DNA of 64,000 nt from Sordariomycetes sp. S80-01Y (GCA_037042185.1 JAXQJY010000031.1:2418001-2482000), one strand, 5' to 3'. Shown: positions 1 through 10,215, counted from the stretch's first letter. Notes: generated by a model from the letters alone, not told the origin. Numbers and translations: made by a program.

Positions 1-1034
1 CGCCCCTGAGCGTCAACAACGACACAATCGTCGAGTCTGGGGGACCCGCGGTTCCAGGGGCCCAGCTAGAAGAGCTTCGAGTGAGGCAGCGAGTGTGGTG
101 GACTTTATACATCTGGGACAAGCACCTGGCACTGAGATATAATCAACCGCCATCCATCACAGATGCCGAGTGTCAGCAGGTCGGCTTCCCAGCCCCGAGC
201 GAACAGGCCGGGGCCGAACCTGGTCTAGATGGCGCCCAGCAGGATCTCAGTGCCCAGACGCACATCCTCGGCATCCCGCGAGTCCTCCGTTCTCTAGGCG
301 TTTTCGACGTGCTGGTGCCGTTGATGTCGACCCTGGGTCTGATCATGAATATGCACCACGCAGCCGATCAATCTTGGACAGAGGGCACCGGAACGTCTAA
401 CAATCCTATAAGAGAGGCCTATACTAGCACCGTCGCTACCAGATTGAACGACTTGGAGCGATGCGTAGCTGCCATAAGCATCGAGCCGAAAGAAGACTCA
501 ATCACCTCGGCGTCAGCTCAGCAGCAACGCTGCCACCGGGAGCTCATGGTCGCTTATGCTCAATACCTGCTGCACCTGATGCATTGCTTGATAAGACATC
601 CTATTGATAAACTCTCGCTGCTGAGCTACATCCGCACTGCGCAGGCGGACCTCCCAAGCCTAATCCACTACTCCATGGCGGCGGTCAGCAGCCTCGGCGA
701 TGTTCTGGCGCTGGACCACGACCTCGGCTTCAAAGCCATGTTTTTCAGCTTGTTCCTATATCATGGGTCGACACTCCCGTGGGCTATGACCTCCGAGGGA
801 AAGCAGAATGCTGCCAAAGACATCGTTGCCACATGTCAGACGTACGTGCGAGCCTACGAGATTACCAATACGACGTATCAAGCCGAGTATCTTCGGAAGG
901 CTCGTCGCCTTTTACTTCAAGCTATCAAGGAGGCTCAGTCCGGAACTCCGCTGTCGACGGCTGAGCGGCATTTGCGCGACCGAATATTGCACCTGTACCG
1001 GTGGACCGGCAACGGAATCGGACTTGGGCTGTAA
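1..1034 (+). CDS. Fungal-specific transcription factor, C-terminal part (cut by window edge)
   Basis: The reading frame is open from base 3 to the stop at 1034 (about 343 codons), so the gene begins left of the window. The early segment RQRVWWTLYIWDKHLALRYN is the typical core of the fungal transcription-factor regulatory domain (Fungal_trans): a WW/WxxxxxD helix followed by a Pro-rich PPSITD turn. The rest is helical and acidic, as in the carboxy half of Zn2Cys6 regulators. The DNA-binding domain is not in view. It converges on the sugar transporter at 1368-3112, and a GH31 enzyme lies just beyond, so it may be the local regulator of that pair (inference). No intron is evident in the visible part. 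Confidence 0.8.
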   Translation, partial: PLSVNNDTIVESGGPAVPGAQLEELRVRQRVWWTLYIWDKHLALRYNQPPSITDAECQQVGFPAPSEQAGAEPGLDGAQQDLSAQTHILGIPRVLRSLGVFDVLVPLMSTLGLIMNMHHAADQSWTEGTGTSNNPIREAYTSTVATRLNDLERCVAAISIEPKEDSITSASAQQQRCHRELMVAYAQYLLHLMHCLIRHPIDKLSLLSYIRTAQADLPSLIHYSMAAVSSLGDVLALDHDLGFKAMFFSLFLYHGSTLPWAMTSEGKQNAAKDIVATCQTYVRAYEITNTTYQAEYLRKARRLLLQAIKEAQSGTPLSTAERHLRDRILHLYRWTGNGIGLGL

Positions 1035-1367
1035 TATCTATAGCGTAGCAGAGGACACAAATGTCGGCCAAGTTGGAGCTTTTCGTGGCTAAGGCCTCCT
1101 CTTCCAAGTTCTTAGAAGAAAGGGAAGCGGCGGAAAAGGATAAGTTGACGCTGGGCAGCATAGGGCGCCCGTGGCGTCATGTTGCGAGATAAAGACAAAT
1201 AAAACTCAAATCGAAGCGAACAGCTATTTACACGTCTTTCATTGCTGGATCGAAGCCCAGTACTGAATCACGGCTAACACCAGCCCGAATCAAGTCCACC
1301 GCCAGCGCCAAAGACAGTCACCGTTCACCCCTGGCCCAACTATGCAATTGCGCCGTAATAGTAGACC

Positions 1368-3112
1368 CTACACACTCTCAACATTGACGGCGCGAGCCCT
1401 CTCCACCGCTTCTGCGGGCTCCCGTTTTTCATTCGCGGCAGCCTCGTCCAGCCGGACCGTGACGAATCTGTCATTGAAGACCTCGTTGACCTCTTCGAGC
1501 GTCCTGCCCGAAGTCTCAGGCACGAAGAAGTACGTGATGACCAGGACAGTCAAGTTCATGACTACAAAGAAGATGTAGTAGCGCCAGCCAATGCGAGCCA
1601 GGGCCGTAGGAGATGCCTGCGCGAGGATTATCTGTACCAGGAACGAGCAGAAGGTCGAGACACCTCCGCCCGTGGCCCGTATGACGGTCGGGAAGATCTC
1701 AGTGCAGTATACGGGCGCTCCGGCGTTCCAGCTGAGGGAAAAGAGGCAGCTGAAGAGCAGCAGGAAGAAGATACCGAATCCGTTCGCAACCGTGTTGTCA
1801 GTGCCTCCGTAGACGGCTACAATAGCCATGACAATGGCAATATCGACTGCCATCGCGAGGGAACCGGCCATCAGCATCGTTCTCCTCCGCACTCGATCGA
1901 TAATGAAGAGCAGGCAGATGATGTTGGCGCCTGGGCCTACGAGCCCCCACACCCCAGCCAGAGCCAGGACCAGTCTTCCGTTGATGCCGAGGGACTTGTA
2001 CATGATCGTCTGGTAGTAGTTAATCGCCGAGATGCCGCAGATTTGCTGCGCCGCCTGGATGAAGCACCCGAGCAGCATGCGGCGACGGTAGGACGGCTTC
2101 TTCAAGATTTCCGCGACGGACGTCATCTCGTTTTCTTTGTCCCAGGTGATCTGCTCCACCATTTGTCGGAATTCAGCCTGGATGTAGGCCTCGTCATCCA
2201 CGCGCAGCCTCCTCAGCTGTTGAAGTGCCTTTTCGTTGTCCCCCTTTTCGATGAGATAGCGAGGCGACTCGGGGATGGAGAAGGCTCCGGCCAGGAGGCA
2301 CAGAGCCCAGAGAACCTGCAAGCCGACCGAAAAGCGATACTGCGGAGCGTGAGCGATGCTCACCATCTAACGGCGGCGGACTCAACGTACGGTGAACTCT
2401 CCCTTGCCAAATGAAACGGCGTAGCCCATCCAGTTGCTGACCGCGTAGCCGAATCCGATGAACTGCGGATGCAGGCCAACGATGCTGCCTCTGCATGGGA
2501 TGTTAGACGGAGGCTTAGCTAGGAGCAGATCAAGACTTACCGGTGACCTGCTGGCGCAATCTCTGACTGGTCTATTTACTCGTCAGCATGTTACGAGCAG
2601 CCGTCCACAGTGGGAGGTTCGGTCTTACACTGCGGAATAGCGAAATAAATGACTCCAATGGCAAGGCCTGCGATCAATCGGCCGGCAATAAGTGTCGGGA
2701 TGTCCTGGGCACCCGTCTGGAGCGCCGTCCCAATGGCCGCAATCGTTGCCCCAATCAACATCGTTCCCCTTCGTCCAAAGCGGTTGCCGACAGGCCAGGA
2801 AAGGAGACAGCCAACGGCACCACCGGCGGTGTACTTGCACTGGTTAGCTGTCGGCGCTCTTCCGGTGTTTCGAAGCATCTTACTGTGGAAACGATGGCGC
2901 CTAGCATGGTTGGCGACGGGTTGAAGAAGGACTCGAAGTACTCCTGCGCCTGCGCCGTTGCGAAGATACCCGAGTCATATCCCCAGAGAAAAGAGCCAAC
3001 GCTGACAAGGATTGCTGTTGACGGTTAGCACATGGCTTTTTAGTTGTGACAGGCTGCCCGTACCGCAGAAGTAAGTGGTGCGCGATGCGTGCTTCGACAG
3101 GAAGCTCTTCAT
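1368..3112 (-). CDS. MFS sugar transporter (six exons, 497 aa)
   Basis: Twelve-helix proton-coupled sugar porter of the major facilitator superfamily. Exons read on the minus strand: 3112-3064, 3014-2884, 2839-2629, 2571-2541, 2490-2391 and 2339-1368. They sum to 1494 nt with phase kept. The start has a good context (GCCACCATG). Family marks in order: GYDSGIF in helix 1, GNRFGRRG in the loop 2-3 signature, PQYQSEIAPAGHRG after helix 4, PESPRYLIEKG before the central loop, and VPETSGRTLEE at the end of helix 12. These are the classical hexose/disaccharide porter motifs; the substrate cannot be read from sequence. It is divergent from the GH31 gene at 3853 with a shared 740-bp region, which suggests joint regulation. 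The 31-nt fourth exon and the exact splice sites are inferred from reading frame and motif continuity. Confidence 0.88.
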
Positions 3113-3566
3113 GGTGGCGGCCTTTCTTGCACACGACTGTCAATGACTATGCTGCGGAACGCCCAGGGCCGCTCATATGTCTTATATATCTTTATGCATG
3201 TGTGTTGGACGTCGGGTGATATAAAGCCAATCCGACTCAGCAATCATATCCCCAGATGCCTCTAATCCCTGACGGTCACGGCATATCCTTGCCGCAGTTA
3301 GGCTATCAACCCGCAATGGTTGCGGAAGCGGTAGTACATCAGGCTGTGCAAAGGCTCGTGGCTGCGCCGAAAGGCTCTGGTATCTCCACGGTCCCCTATA
3401 CCATGGTTCCATAACTGGAGGGACCTCGGGCCTTCGGTAACTCGAATGACGCTCCAGGATGACGTGAAGCTTTACGGTCGAGCGATGGGGGCAACAGCAC
3501 AACTCCGTCCCTCTCGAATTAACCGTCTCGCGTTTCCTGTTGTCGGCCCAGCAGGCGTTGTAGCGG

Positions 3567-3597
3567 CCAATCAGCGCGCTTCGACGGTAGGCTATAA
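3567..3597 (+). promoter_or_regulatory. CCAAT box and TATA-like element of the GH31 gene
   Basis: CCAATCA starts at 3567 and a TATAAG element lies at 3593-3598, about 260 bp before the GH31 start. A CCAAT box bound by the HAP/AnCF complex close upstream of a TATA element is common in ascomycete carbon-metabolism promoters. The rest of 3113-3852, which also serves the divergent transporter, shows no other clear site. Confidence 0.4.
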
Positions 3598-3852
3598 GTA
3601 GCCGAGATCGACTTGGCGTCTCCCCAAGGCATCACCGAGCCCCACGCCGGGCGCGGGACGCAGCATCTCATCCTATCCTGTTGTTCGTTTTTGTTCCACT
3701 CCTGCAGAGGCCCGGATCGACATCGTCACGACCATGATCAAGTCGCGGGGCAGCAGATTGGGCTATATAGCGCGTCGTGCCCGCCAAGGTAGCCTTTCCG
3801 ACTCAGAACTCAATGCTGGCGCACTTGGAAGTCGCTTCAAACAGTCCCGGCC

Positions 3853-5841
3853 ATGTTTTCCCAGCAAGACGACAAGCTAGTCTTCCGCTACGACGATGAG
3901 ACGCTCTGGATCGAGCCGTGGAACGCCGACGCCCTGCGCGTGCGCGCCACCAAGCAGCCGTCCATGCCCGCCGACGACTGGGCACTGAGTGGCCAGCCCC
4001 GCGAGGTGCCGTCCAGCGCGACCATCAACCTGCCCAAGGACCGGAAGAGCCCAGCTACCATCACCAATGGCAACATCAAGGCCGTGGTCTCACACCGCGG
4101 CAAGATCACCATGTACAATGGAAAAGGGGACAAGATCCTCGAGGAATACGCTCGTCACAAGCTCGACCTGGACGACGAGAAGTGCAGCCCGCTCAATCTC
4201 GAAGCGCGGGAGCTTCGAAATATCCCCGGCTGCACGGACGCCCGCCTCACGCTCCGCCTCGAGTCCCTCGACGTAGAAGAAAGGATCTACGGCATGGGCC
4301 AGTACCAGTACCCCTTCCTCAACTTGAAAGGCACCGATCTCGAGCTGGCACATCGCAACTCCCAGGCCAGCGTGCCCTTTGCGGTCTCGTCTCTGGGATA
4401 CGGCTTCCTATGGAACAATCCGGCGGTGGGCCGCGCGACGTTCGGGAAGAACGTCACCAGCTGGGAGGGCTTCTCCTGCAAGTCCCTTGACTACTGGATC
4501 GTGGCCAGGAACACGCCGGCGGAGATTTCGGAAAGCTTTTCCGACGCCACAGGCCACGCTCCCATGATGCCGGAGTACGGTCTTGGATTCTGGCAGTGCA
4601 AGCTCCGCTATCAGAGCCAAGAGGAGCTGCTCACGGTGGCTCGCGAGTACAAGAAGCGGAAGATCCCTCTCGATGTCATCGTCGCAGACTTTTTCCACTG
4701 GGTTCACCAGGGCGAGTGGAGCTTCGACCCCAAGTACTGGCCAGATCCCAAGGCCATGGTTGACGAGCTCAAGTCCATGGATGTCGAGCTCATGGTCTCC
4801 ATCTGGCCGACAGTCGAGACCAAGTCCAAGTACTACGACGAGATGATCGAGCGCGGGCTTCTCGTCCGCTCTGACCGCGGCGTCCGCGTAGCGATGCAGG
4901 TTATGGGGGACACCACGCACGTCGACGCAACCAATCCGGAGGCGCGCAGGTTCATCTGGGAGAAGGCCAAGGAGAGCTACCACGACCTGGGCATCAAGAT
5001 CTTCTGGCTCGACGAGGCTGAGCCCGAGTACAGCTACTACGACTTCGACCTCTACCGGTACCACGCCGGGCCCGTAAATCAGATCGGCAACGTCTATCCG
5101 AAGGAATACGCGAGGGCCTTTTACGAAGGCATGCTCGAGGCTGGCCAGTCCAAGGATCTCGTCAACCTCCTCCGCTGCGCGTGGGTCGGCAGCCAGAAGT
5201 ACGGCGCGCTTGTCTGGTCGGGGGACATTGCATCGTCCTGGGACGCCTTCCGCTGCCAGCTGACGGCCGGTCTGAACATGGGCATGGCCGGCATCCCGTG
5301 GTGGACGACGGACATTGGCGGCTTCCACGGCGGCGCGCCAGCCGACCCCAAGTTCCGCGAGCTCTTCGTGCGCTGGTTCCAGTGGGGTGCCTTCTGCCCC
5401 GTGATGCGTCTGCACGGCGACCGTCAGCCGAAGCCCGAGGAAGGCGACGGCACGTTGTCAGGCGCACCGAACGAGGTCTGGTCGTACGGCGAGGAGGTCT
5501 ACGGCATCTGCGTTAAATACATCGAGCTGAGAGAGCGAATGCGCGAATACACCCGCTCGCTGATGGAGCAAGCTCAGAAGGGGGCGCCGGTCATGCGGAC
5601 GCTGTTCTACGAATTTCCCCAGGACAGGCGGGCGTGGTCGACCGAGGACCAGTACATGTATGGCTCCAAGTACCTGGTTGCACCGATTCTCTGGCCGGGG
5701 CAGAAGAAGAGGACTATCTATCTGCCAGAGGGGGCATCATGGAAGCTAATGGACAGGGACGGCGCGCCTGAGTGGGAGGGAGGACGAGAGGTCGAGGTTG
5801 AGTGCTCTCTTGACTGGATGCCGGTTGTTGAGCGTCTCTGA
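3853..5841 (+). CDS. Glycoside hydrolase family 31 enzyme (alpha-xylosidase/alpha-glucosidase type), intracellular
   Basis: Intronless, 662 aa, with no signal peptide, so probably cytosolic. A beta-sandwich N-terminal domain (about 1-230) precedes the (beta/alpha)8 barrel. The nucleophile is Asp387 in FWLDEAEPE, and the acid/base is Asp458 in WSGDIASSWDAFR. GLNMGMAGIPWWTTDIGGF is the conserved barrel strand that follows. The DEAEPE and WSGDIASSW forms resemble the alpha-xylosidase/transglucosidase branch rather than secreted maltases (from memory of the family). It probably removes alpha-xylosyl or alpha-glucosyl units from imported oligosaccharides, in keeping with the divergent sugar transporter. 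Exact substrate is not decided. The start at 3853 begins the conserved N-terminal domain at once and has no rival upstream. Confidence 0.9.
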   Translation: MFSQQDDKLVFRYDDETLWIEPWNADALRVRATKQPSMPADDWALSGQPREVPSSATINLPKDRKSPATITNGNIKAVVSHRGKITMYNGKGDKILEEYARHKLDLDDEKCSPLNLEARELRNIPGCTDARLTLRLESLDVEERIYGMGQYQYPFLNLKGTDLELAHRNSQASVPFAVSSLGYGFLWNNPAVGRATFGKNVTSWEGFSCKSLDYWIVARNTPAEISESFSDATGHAPMMPEYGLGFWQCKLRYQSQEELLTVAREYKKRKIPLDVIVADFFHWVHQGEWSFDPKYWPDPKAMVDELKSMDVELMVSIWPTVETKSKYYDEMIERGLLVRSDRGVRVAMQVMGDTTHVDATNPEARRFIWEKAKESYHDLGIKIFWLDEAEPEYSYYDFDLYRYHAGPVNQIGNVYPKEYARAFYEGMLEAGQSKDLVNLLRCAWVGSQKYGALVWSGDIASSWDAFRCQLTAGLNMGMAGIPWWTTDIGGFHGGAPADPKFRELFVRWFQWGAFCPVMRLHGDRQPKPEEGDGTLSGAPNEVWSYGEEVYGICVKYIELRERMREYTRSLMEQAQKGAPVMRTLFYEFPQDRRAWSTEDQYMYGSKYLVAPILWPGQKKRTIYLPEGASWKLMDRDGAPEWEGGREVEVECSLDWMPVVERL

Positions 5842-5955
5842 AGCGGGCACGGAGAAGTCCATGACCTTGCGGGCTCGAGTACGGGCGTGATTGCGCTGTC
5901 TGAGCCAGCCATCGAGCATCTGGGTGGGCTTACAGACTTAGTGCGTGGCCAATCC

Positions 5956-6391
5956 CACGTGGCCACCTGCACAGAAGCTTCCGATGAGGCTCGTCAGCTG
6001 CCAAGAGAGCCTCAAAACCGCTCAGGAGCTCCACTTGATAGAAATAGAGTTGCAGCTTCTTTATTCTTCACCTTGTTTCGCCATGCCTTCCGTGTCCGTG
6101 GCCTCTTGCCTCTCTTGTATCATCGATGTGGGCGATGCGCCAGAGGCTGCACCGATGTGAAGCCTCATCGCAGCAACGTGGTCGACTTCGGCAGCACTAT
6201 TGGACTGATGGGCCGACAAACTGGGGCCGTGGTCCGGGTCCGTGCCGCTCATACTCGGCCCCTCCTCCAACCACATACTCCATCATCTCCACCTCACGCC
6301 CAGCCGCCACTGCGCCGAGCATTGGCACAACTTCACTTCCTTCGAGCCAAGATATCTACGAGCTACTGAACATTTGCGAGCTGGACACGTG
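5956..6391. promoter_or_regulatory. Two CACGTG boxes upstream of the phosphate symporter
   Basis: CACGTG occurs at 5956-5961 and 6386-6391, about 820 and 390 bp before the symporter start at 6781. CACGTG is the core site of the phosphate-starvation bHLH factors PHO4 (yeast) and NUC-1 (Neurospora), which control this transporter class. Binding here is inferred. The surrounding region 5842-6780 has no other supportable gene. Confidence 0.45.
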
Positions 6392-6640
6392 CGCAGGCTC
6401 GCGAGCGACGTCGAGATCCTCAACCAACAGACCACCACAAACACTGACCAGATCTCGGGGATGTGGCGCGGCATGATGCGAAAAATGACGGCGTGGCCAC
6501 CCGGCGGCCTCTCCTTTCGCTTCAAACACCGCTGAGTGTGTCGTGGTTGGTTCTTTCTGTGGCTCTTCATGCTTGGCTCTCTCCAGCCAGATCGCAGAGG
6601 CCGCCATGAAGAACGGTATCGGGCTCGGTTCGCGTCTGCG

Positions 6641-6647
6641 TATAAAG
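6641..6647 (+). promoter_or_regulatory. TATA box of the phosphate symporter
   Basis: TATAAAG at 6641-6647 lies 134 bp before the chosen ATG. Confidence 0.4.
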
Positions 6648-6780
6648 AACCAGGCTCTACCGCCTGCTGCGTTCGGGCTGATCTCTCGCCGCTGTAACCC
6701 TACCGCCCTCCGAGACAGTGTTTGCCTGGATATCGGTTCCAACTATCCCTCGGTTCGACAAGTCACAGAACCCAGCAACC

Positions 6781-8553
6781 ATGCTCGACGGCGTGACGTG
6801 GATCATCGCCATCACCACAATCGCGCTTTGCGGCAGCGCGTTTGGTAACGGTGCTAACGATGTCGCCAACGCGTACGCCACCTCGGTCGCGGCCCGGGCC
6901 CTGACGCTCGCGCAGGTCGGTGTCCTCGCCGTCTTCACCGAGTTCATCGGCGCCGTGGCCCTGGGCTCCAAGGTCACCGACACCATCAAGAGCGGCATCA
7001 TCGACATCGAACACTTCAAGCCGAACCCTTCCGTCCTCGTCCTGGCCATGGGGTGCGCTGAGGTCGGCAGCGCCACCTGGCTTCTTCTTGCGACCAAGCT
7101 GGGCTTCCCCGTCTCGACGACCCAGACCATTGTCGGCGCCCTCGTCGGTGCCGGTCTCGCTTCCACCGCAGGCGTCACCTGGGAGTGGACGAGCGGCAGC
7201 GTTTCTCAGGTCGCCGCCTCCTGGGGCATTGCCCCTTGTCTGGCCGCCTGCTTCTCCGCCATCCTCTTTTCCACCATGAAATTCACCATCCTGGAGCGCG
7301 AGGACTCCTTCACCAAGGCCATGCGCGCCATTCCCTTCTACTTTGCCTTCACCGCTGCCGTCCTGGCCCTCTTCTTCACCATTGAGATTCCCGTCAGCCC
7401 CGGCATCGAAGGCGAGGGCGCCCTCAACCCCGGCGTTGTCGTCGGCATCGTCCTCGGCGTCTTCGTCGGCGTTCTCGCCATCTCGTACATCTTTTTTGTC
7501 CCTTACTTCAAGCGCCGTCTCGTCCGCGAGGATCCCCGCGTCCGCCCCTGGCACATCATCCTCGGGCCCCTGCTGCTCCGCGACGACCCTCCCTTGTTCT
7601 GGCCTGGAAAAAACCACGAAGTCGTCATCGACTACTACGTCTCCAGCCACGACGACAACCACGCTGGGGATGAGAGCGATGCTAAGAAGGAGGCTGACGA
7701 GGAGAAGGGCAAGCCCGCCGACCCCGCCGCCAGCAGCAACACCCCCAACAGCGAGGAGCAAGCCGCCCACCGCGCCAACGCCCAGTCGCTCCGAGATGCT
7801 GAGGCTGGTGGTGTGTTCGTTGAGCGCGACGGCCTGCGCATCAAGAAGGTCTCCCCGATCCAGGAGCCCGAGGACCGCTGGTTGAAGCCGTACTCGCATC
7901 TCTCCGTCTTCCACCCCACGCGCGCCGGCAACTTCGTCAAATACTTCTTGCTGCAGGGCGTCTCCCGCGACTGCGTCACGCACTCCTCGGCCCAGCTCGC
8001 CAACGTTCACTCCAAGGCCAAGCGCTACGACAACCGCGTCGAGCACCTGTGGACGTACGCTCAAGTGCTCAGCGCCATGATCATGTCTATCGCCCACGGC
8101 TCCAATGACGTTGCCAACGCGCTGGGCCCCTGGGTGGGTGCGTACAACACCTGGAGGACCGGAGTCGTCGAGGAGGAGAGCGACACGCCCATCTGGATCA
8201 TCGTCGTGGCCGGTCTGCTCCTGGGCGCTGGTTTCTGGTTCTTTGGCTACCACATCATCCGCTCTCTCGGTAACAAGATCACCCAGATGAGCCCCGTCCG
8301 CGGCTTCTCGGCCGAGCTCGGCGCCGCAATCACTGTGCTGCTCGCCTCGAGCCTGGGACTGCCTGTTTCCACCACCCAGTGCGTCACGGGTGCCGTCCTC
8401 GGTGTCGCCCTCATGAACCTCGACTTCAGCGCCGTCAACTGGAAGCAGCTCGGCTTCATCTTTTGTGGCTGGGTCCTCACGCTGCCGTCCGCCGGCCTCA
8501 TCTCTGGTCTGCTGATGCTGATGTCCCTTAACACTCCGTCCTTCTACCGTTAG
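6781..8553 (+). CDS. PHO89: PiT-family phosphate symporter (PHO89/PHO-4 type)
   Basis: High-affinity cation/phosphate symporter of the plasma membrane, 590 aa, intronless. It has the two inverted halves of the PiT (PHO-4) family. The N-half signature GNGANDVANAYATSV lies near residue 21 and the C-half signature HGSNDVANALGPW near residue 438. Each half also carries the GxPVSTTQ motif (LGFPVSTTQTIVGA and LGLPVSTTQCVTGAVLG). Hydrophobic helices flank a long charged cytosolic loop (about residues 240-415) rich in D, E, K, A and P. The ATG at 6781 (CAACCATGC) is preferred over the in-frame codon at 6718, because the first transmembrane helix starts right after it. Two CACGTG boxes upstream fit phosphate-starvation control by the NUC-1/PHO4 pathway. 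Neurospora pho-4 is the characterised relative. Confidence 0.95.
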   Translation: MLDGVTWIIAITTIALCGSAFGNGANDVANAYATSVAARALTLAQVGVLAVFTEFIGAVALGSKVTDTIKSGIIDIEHFKPNPSVLVLAMGCAEVGSATWLLLATKLGFPVSTTQTIVGALVGAGLASTAGVTWEWTSGSVSQVAASWGIAPCLAACFSAILFSTMKFTILEREDSFTKAMRAIPFYFAFTAAVLALFFTIEIPVSPGIEGEGALNPGVVVGIVLGVFVGVLAISYIFFVPYFKRRLVREDPRVRPWHIILGPLLLRDDPPLFWPGKNHEVVIDYYVSSHDDNHAGDESDAKKEADEEKGKPADPAASSNTPNSEEQAAHRANAQSLRDAEAGGVFVERDGLRIKKVSPIQEPEDRWLKPYSHLSVFHPTRAGNFVKYFLLQGVSRDCVTHSSAQLANVHSKAKRYDNRVEHLWTYAQVLSAMIMSIAHGSNDVANALGPWVGAYNTWRTGVVEEESDTPIWIIVVAGLLLGAGFWFFGYHIIRSLGNKITQMSPVRGFSAELGAAITVLLASSLGLPVSTTQCVTGAVLGVALMNLDFSAVNWKQLGFIFCGWVLTLPSAGLISGLLMLMSLNTPSFYR

Positions 8554-8905
8554 AGGTGGGCTGGCTGGACTGCGATCGGGTATGTAGTTGATATATAGAG
8601 TGTTAAGAAAATTAATGCAATTTGCTTTGGCACCCTTGGTGATTATGATGGTCAAGTATGAGATCGCGAGAGTAAAGTTCACGGCCCGTGCAGTCAAATC
8701 CACCCCATGTTGGGACCGCGCAACGCTCGGTGTCGCTCGTCAGGGCTTGCAGGGTAATGGCTCCGTGGAGGCCCGGCGCGCAGGCGGCTTGATGTGGACG
8801 ATGAATGGCACCCGTGGACGAGGAACAGAGAAGGGAGGAGACATTCCAAGACCTGGATGGGACCACAGAGTATACGTCTAAGGTGGCCGTGTCGATTAGC
8901 GTAAC
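8554..8905. other. Intergenic, 3' flank of the phosphate gene
   Basis: About 350 bp with no coding frame I can support. A GATATATAG run lies near 8590. The first 91-bp module begins at its right end. Confidence 0.3.
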
Positions 8906-8996
8906 ATATGAAAACCACCTGCACCACCCGTTGGAGAGGTACCGAAACCACTGGTTCTCGTACTAGGGCGGAAGGCGACGAGCGTGGTTTTCGTAT
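8906..8996. repeat. 91-bp palindromic module, copy 1
   Basis: Half-site 8906-8917, central palindrome 8939-8963 (arms GTACCGAAACCA and TGGTTCTCGTAC, 1-bp centre), inverted half-site 8985-8996. The spacers are 21 bp each. The linker to copy 2 is 15 bp. Confidence 0.9.
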
Positions 8997-9011
8997 ATGC
9001 GAGCGCCTCTA

Positions 9012-9102
9012 GTACGGAAACCATCTAAGTAGGCGGTTTGGCGGGTACGAGGACCAGTGGTTATGGTACCTCTCCAACGGGTGGTGCAGGTGGTTTTCGT
9101 AC
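9012..9102. repeat. 91-bp palindromic module, copy 2
   Basis: Half-site 9012-9023, palindrome 9045-9069, inverted half-site 9091-9102, spacers 21 bp. Bases 9065-9098 are the exact reverse complement of 8910-8943 in copy 1, so the two copies form a larger inverted repeat. Confidence 0.9.
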
Positions 9103-9139
9103 TGCGGGGTTACTGGGCGATAAGGGGTTATTAGCGCCT

Positions 9140-9230
9140 AGACGAAAACCACGTCCCGCCGCCTATGGCGGGGTATGAAGACCACTGGTTCTCGTACCCC
9201 CTTTTACTATGCGATAAGCGGTTTTCGTAC
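9140..9230. repeat. 91-bp palindromic module, copy 3
   Basis: Half-site 9140-9151 (AGACGAAAACCA), palindrome 9173-9197, inverted half-site 9219-9230. The left spacer folds as CCCGCC-GCCTAT-GGCGGG. Confidence 0.9.
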
Positions 9231-9641
9231 GTGCAGGAGGGTGCCCTGCCGCGCCACCCCACGAGCCATGCCGCGCTGCACTTCCGTGAGACGAGATCGC
9301 CGCGCATCCAGCCGACCGTGGCCCGCCGCAGAGACGCGCATTACCAACGGCGACGGCCATCTGCAGGGACGGTTGAAAACACAAAGATGAAAGGCATAGC
9401 TTTGGCGTTGGTGCACGTGAAATCTAAATTAATGCGGATGGCACCTCGGACGGCGCCCGTACTGGCATCGTCAAAAGCTTCACCTGCGGCCTGGTGGTGG
9501 CCAAGCTTTGGGTAGGCAGGGCGGCTCTACGCTGTGGGATCGAGGGGCGGCGCTGCCGGCCATAGCTCAGTGCGAGAACCGGCCTGGTTGCTGCTGGAAA
9601 AAGGGTGCTATAAATGGGTCCCGTGCTTCGGCAAACAAGAG
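9231..9641. other. Non-module DNA between module groups
   Basis: GC-rich, no supportable gene. Bases 9420-9500 carry short open frames without family features. Confidence 0.25.
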
Positions 9642-9731
9642 GTACGAAAACCAGTCTGGCCACCCTAAACAGGGTGCGAAGGCCTGTGGTCTTTATACCC
9701 CACCCTAAGCGGGTAACTATGGTTTTCATAC
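9642..9731. repeat. Palindromic module, copy 4 (90 bp)
   Basis: Half-site 9642-9653 (exact GTACGAAAACCA), more worn palindrome 9674-9698, inverted half-site 9720-9731. Left and right spacers carry CACCC-TAAACA-GGGTG and ACCC-TAAGC-GGGT hairpins. Confidence 0.85.
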
Positions 9732-9745
9732 CTCAGAGTCCCAGA

Positions 9746-9836
9746 GTATGAAAACCATCTTACACGGCTGAAAGTGGGGTACGAAAACCACTGGTTTTCG
9801 TACCTTAGCTAAGTACTATAAATCTGGTTCTCGTAC
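9746..9836. repeat. 91-bp palindromic module, copy 5 (best-preserved palindrome)
   Basis: Half-site 9746-9757, perfect palindrome 9779-9803 (arm GTACGAAAACCA, centre C, exact inverse arm), inverted half-site 9825-9836. The right spacer begins with the 10-bp palindrome CTTAGCTAAG. Linker from copy 4 is 14 bp. Confidence 0.92.
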
Positions 9837-10215
9837 CTCGACCCATTTCGAAGTGGAGGGCGCCTCTTGGCCACCACCTATAACTCAATAGCGCCGTACC
9901 GTTTATTTCGATATATCTAGTTATGTACTGGATCGCTGCACCCGCGTGCGAGCTGCTACGACTGCTCTGGCTGAGCTTGGCCGCGGCCTACGCCCGTGGT
10001 GGATGGCGGGCGCCGTCAATGGCGGGCGGTCGTAGGACCTCAGCGCGACCGCGATTTGCCCGCGATGGCGTACATCACTGATTCACGCGCTACAGCGGGT
10101 TATATATAGGGGCAATAACAGGTAACGATACATAATATATAGCGTGGGATTAAATCTATGCTACGACCCCGAGCTTATAAGGTAAAGGCGCGTCTGGCCC
10201 TATAGATATAGCGTA
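9837..10215. other. Non-module DNA between module groups
   Basis: No supportable gene. It contains several TATATA/ATATAG runs (near 9910, 10100 and 10130), which recur beside other module groups (near 14405, 15290 and 15770). Confidence 0.25.

Noticed and set aside
5887-6369. 160-codon plus-strand frame before the phosphate symporter
   Set aside because: No conserved feature, overlaps other frames, and holds promoter-like CACGTG and leader sequence.
6763-8703. 646-codon minus-strand open frame across the phosphate symporter
   Set aside because: It is the mirror of a GC-rich coding sequence: composition is D/E/G/V-rich with no domain, and the plus strand is an unmistakable PiT transporter.
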